A DNA stretch of 21,380 nt from the IMG/VR virus record IMGVR_UViG_3300030331_002189, positions 1 through 21,380 of that record; one strand, 5' to 3'. The notes under the pieces were generated by a model, which saw nothing but the letters and a program-made list of their open reading frames with translations, made no database searches and was not told the DNA's origin. This DNA comes from a virus. This document shows, one piece after another, positions 20,097-21,380 of this stretch. The number at the start of each line of letters is the position of its first letter. The stretch's first letter is position 1. Made by a program: the position numbers and the translations under genes.

Positions 20097-20291
20097 ATGC
20101 CAGGAATGAGAAAAAAAGCACCAAAAGCTATGGCAATGAAACGTGGCGGTAAGGTCAAAAAAGGTATGAAGAAACGTACTAAGAAAAAAGGTATGAAGAA
20201 GCGTACTAAAAAAGCTATGGGCGGCATGATGAATAACAAAAGAGTTATGAAACGTGGCGGCGGCATGATGAATAAAAAGAACATGATGTAA
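20097..20291 (+). CDS. Basic Lys/Arg/Gly/Met repeat protein
   Basis: A 64-residue protein with an AGGAGGG ribosome-binding site. It has a tandem 9-residue repeat, GMKKRTKKK then GMKKRTKKA, visible as a 27-bp period in the DNA from 20163, and two MKRGG segments. It has almost no acidic residues. It probably binds DNA or is a minor virion component; low-complexity sequence prevents family assignment. Confidence 0.65.
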   Translation: MPGMRKKAPKAMAMKRGGKVKKGMKKRTKKKGMKKRTKKAMGGMMNNKRVMKRGGGMMNKKNMM

Positions 20292-20446
20292 TGGCAAAGC
20301 GCCCAGGCCTATACGCAAACATCTTAGCGAAGAGACGTAGAATCAAAGCGGGCTCGAAAGAGAAGATGCGAAAAAAAGGTGCCAAGGGCGCACCGACTAA
20401 AGCTAATTTTAAAAGAGCCGCACAAACGGCGAGGAAAAATAAATGA
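20291..20446 (+). CDS. Small basic phage protein
   Basis: A 51-residue ORF whose ATG overlaps the previous stop. MAKRPGLYANILAKRRRIKA and EKMRKKGAKGAPTKANFKRA resemble a short conserved protein encoded near the portal in several phage groups. Strongly basic. No known function to me. Confidence 0.7.
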   Translation: MAKRPGLYANILAKRRRIKAGSKEKMRKKGAKGAPTKANFKRAAQTARKNK

Positions 20447-20733
20447 CAAAACTTTGTCCCAGAGGTAAGGCAGCAGCAAAACGAAAGTTTAAGGTTTACC
20501 CTTCAGCTTATGCTAACGCTTATGCCTCTAAGATCTGTGCGGGAAAAATAAAAGATCCCTCTGGGGTAAAACGAAAAGATTTTCGTGGCAGTAAAGCCAA
20601 GGGCGGTTTGGTAGAAGCTACAAGAAGACTTCGATCGCAAGGTTTAAAAAATGGTGGTCGTGTTAAAAAGTTTGTAGCAAGAGGCTGTGGCGCTGTTATG
20701 CCAAACAGAAAAAAAGTAACGAAGGTTGCTTAG
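20443..20733 (+). CDS. Basic protein with KLCPRGKAAAKRKFKVYPSA-type motif
   Basis: A 96-residue protein starting 4 bp inside the previous gene. KLCPRGKAAAKRKFKVYPSA is followed by YANAYASKICAGK; this segment is conserved in phage and giant-virus small proteins. A second segment, VARGCGAVMPNRKK, lies near the C-terminus, and three Cys residues (C5, C32, C77) are present. Very basic, so probably a DNA- or capsid-associated protein. Name of the domain family uncertain. Confidence 0.7.
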   Translation: MTKLCPRGKAAAKRKFKVYPSAYANAYASKICAGKIKDPSGVKRKDFRGSKAKGGLVEATRRLRSQGLKNGGRVKKFVARGCGAVMPNRKKVTKVA

Positions 20734-21123
20734 ATGCCTAGTCACACAGGTTTAGATAAATGGTTCAAGCAAGATTGGGTTGACATTGGCTCCAAGAAAA
20801 AAGGTGGAGGCTTTGCAAAGTGTGGACGTTCCAAACAAAAGAAGGACGCCAAAAGAAAATATCCTAAATGTGTTCCGAGAGCAAAAGCAAATCGAATGAC
20901 AGAAAGTCAACGACGATCTGCGGTATCTCGTAAGAGAGCCAAAGCTCAAGGCGTTGGAGGTAAGCCAACAAACGTTGCAACATTTAAGAAAAGAAAAAAG
21001 GCAGCTGAAGGAGGCTACATGGGTAGTTTTATTGATGTGCAGATACCAGAGGGTAAGGGCACATCTAGACGTATTAGTAATCCATCAGTTAGGAATTATT
21101 ATAAATCACTTGGTATTATCTGA
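20734..21123 (+). CDS. Basic DUF5872-like protein
   Basis: A 129-residue protein directly after the previous stop. KWFKQDWVDIGSKKKGGGF, then KCGRSKQKKDAKRKYPKCVP, SQRRSAVSRKRA and GKPTNVATFKK form the layout of a conserved phage/giant-virus family that I believe is DUF5872. The C-terminal 40 residues are less basic (GGYMGSFIDVQIPEGKG). The function is unknown; the Cys pair and charge suggest metal- or nucleic-acid-binding. Confidence 0.65.
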   Translation: MPSHTGLDKWFKQDWVDIGSKKKGGGFAKCGRSKQKKDAKRKYPKCVPRAKANRMTESQRRSAVSRKRAKAQGVGGKPTNVATFKKRKKAAEGGYMGSFIDVQIPEGKGTSRRISNPSVRNYYKSLGII

Positions 21124-21314
21124 TGACGATCAATAGATCTCAAATGAGAAAACAAGTTTCTACAGGAGGAAAAATGTTAAAAAAGAAAAACAAAGCAAAA
21201 GTCAAAAAAGTTATTAAGGGTTTGAAAAAAGCATCCAAGCTACATGCGGGTCAAGCTAAAACTTTAAAAGGTGTTATTGGTAATGGCAAAAGATCCAAAA
21301 GTAGGAACAGGTAA
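21123..21314 (+). CDS. Small Lys-rich protein
   Basis: A 63-residue protein overlapping the previous stop. Sequence is dominated by Lys, Arg, Gly and Val (KKKNKAKVKKVIKGLKKASK). An internal ATG with AGGAGG just upstream (at 21174) would give a 46-residue product and is a credible alternative start. Overlaps the next gene by 32 bp. Histone-like composition; no family recognised. Confidence 0.6.
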   Translation: MTINRSQMRKQVSTGGKMLKKKNKAKVKKVIKGLKKASKLHAGQAKTLKGVIGNGKRSKSRNR

Positions 21315-21380
21315 AAAACCAAAAGGCTCAGGGAGGAGACTATACACAGATGAAAATCCGAAGGACACTGTACGTATTGC
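21283..21380 (+). CDS. Pre-portal conserved protein, N-terminal part (cut by window end)
   Basis: The reading frame from the ATG at 21283 gives MAKDPKVGTGKKPKGSGRRL followed by YTDENPKDTVRI and continues past the window. The GTGKKPKGSGRRLYTDENP pattern is a recurrent start of a conserved small protein upstream of the portal gene in marine phages. It therefore places the structural module just to the right. Overlaps the preceding gene. Partial. Confidence 0.75.
   Translation, partial: MAKDPKVGTGKKPKGSGRRLYTDENPKDTVRI

Noticed and set aside
1-21380. CRISPR arrays, tRNA genes and IS elements
   Set aside because: No regularly spaced repeats of CRISPR length, no T-loop GGTTCRA with acceptor pairing, and no transposase-like ORF or terminal inverted repeats with target duplications beyond the two repeat-flanked units described.

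Overview
The window looks like part of the genome of a tailed bacteriophage (Caudoviricetes), probably marine. This rests on a replication module of archaeo-eukaryotic-type primase, superfamily 1 helicase, DUF3310 protein and family A DNA polymerase, followed by a PD-(D/E)XK exonuclease, both terminase subunits, and a run of tiny Lys/Arg-rich proteins of the kind seen just upstream of the portal gene in marine phages. The host cannot be fixed from the sequence. The many near-consensus sigma70-type promoters and the absence of a visible phage RNA polymerase suggest transcription by a bacterial host polymerase. No tRNA, rRNA, CRISPR array, integrase, ribonucleotide reductase or lysis gene was seen.

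Layout. 1-62 (minus) is the first codons of a probable SNF2/DEAD-like helicase, divergent from the rest. 155-7594 (plus) is the replication operon, with a rho-independent terminator at 1855-1876 and a free-standing HNH endonuclease (3431-3766) flanked by a near-perfect 27-bp direct repeat. 7591-7896 (minus) is a stand-alone TSCPD protein, whose divergent promoters share one -35 block with the operon starting at 8000. 8000-10811 (plus) holds small proteins, the exonuclease, a second HNH protein, an iteron-like intergenic region (six TGTGGTAR motifs) and an HExxH metalloprotease-like protein. 10808-11284 (minus) is the small terminase.

From about 11.45 to 17.1 kb comes a visibly AT-richer accessory block lying between the small and large terminase genes. 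Its first part (11602-15430) is an operon of GP88-like, SH3-barrel (WYL_2/DUF2693-like), MGLD-type, zinc-finger-like and VRR-NUC-like proteins plus several unknowns. Its second part (15.4-17.1 kb) is an array of single-gene cassettes. Each carries its own near-consensus promoter with the identical core TTATGCTATAAT, a shared purine-rich leader before the ATG, and a small ORF. Two of these promoters are embedded in long perfect inverted repeats whose sequences differ but whose symmetry is kept. The 11-mer GCTTGCGCCTT occurs at both edges of the block and once inside it.

17368-18846 is the large terminase, then membrane/coiled-coil and unknown proteins, then eight very basic or short proteins up to the window edge. 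The last one (from 21283) is cut by the end of the window.

The most unusual feature is the cassette array with palindromic promoters. Next are the repeat-bounded island splitting the terminase genes, the 170-bp repeat-flanked unit with a candidate small RNA, the HNH insertion footprint, and the iteron-like region.
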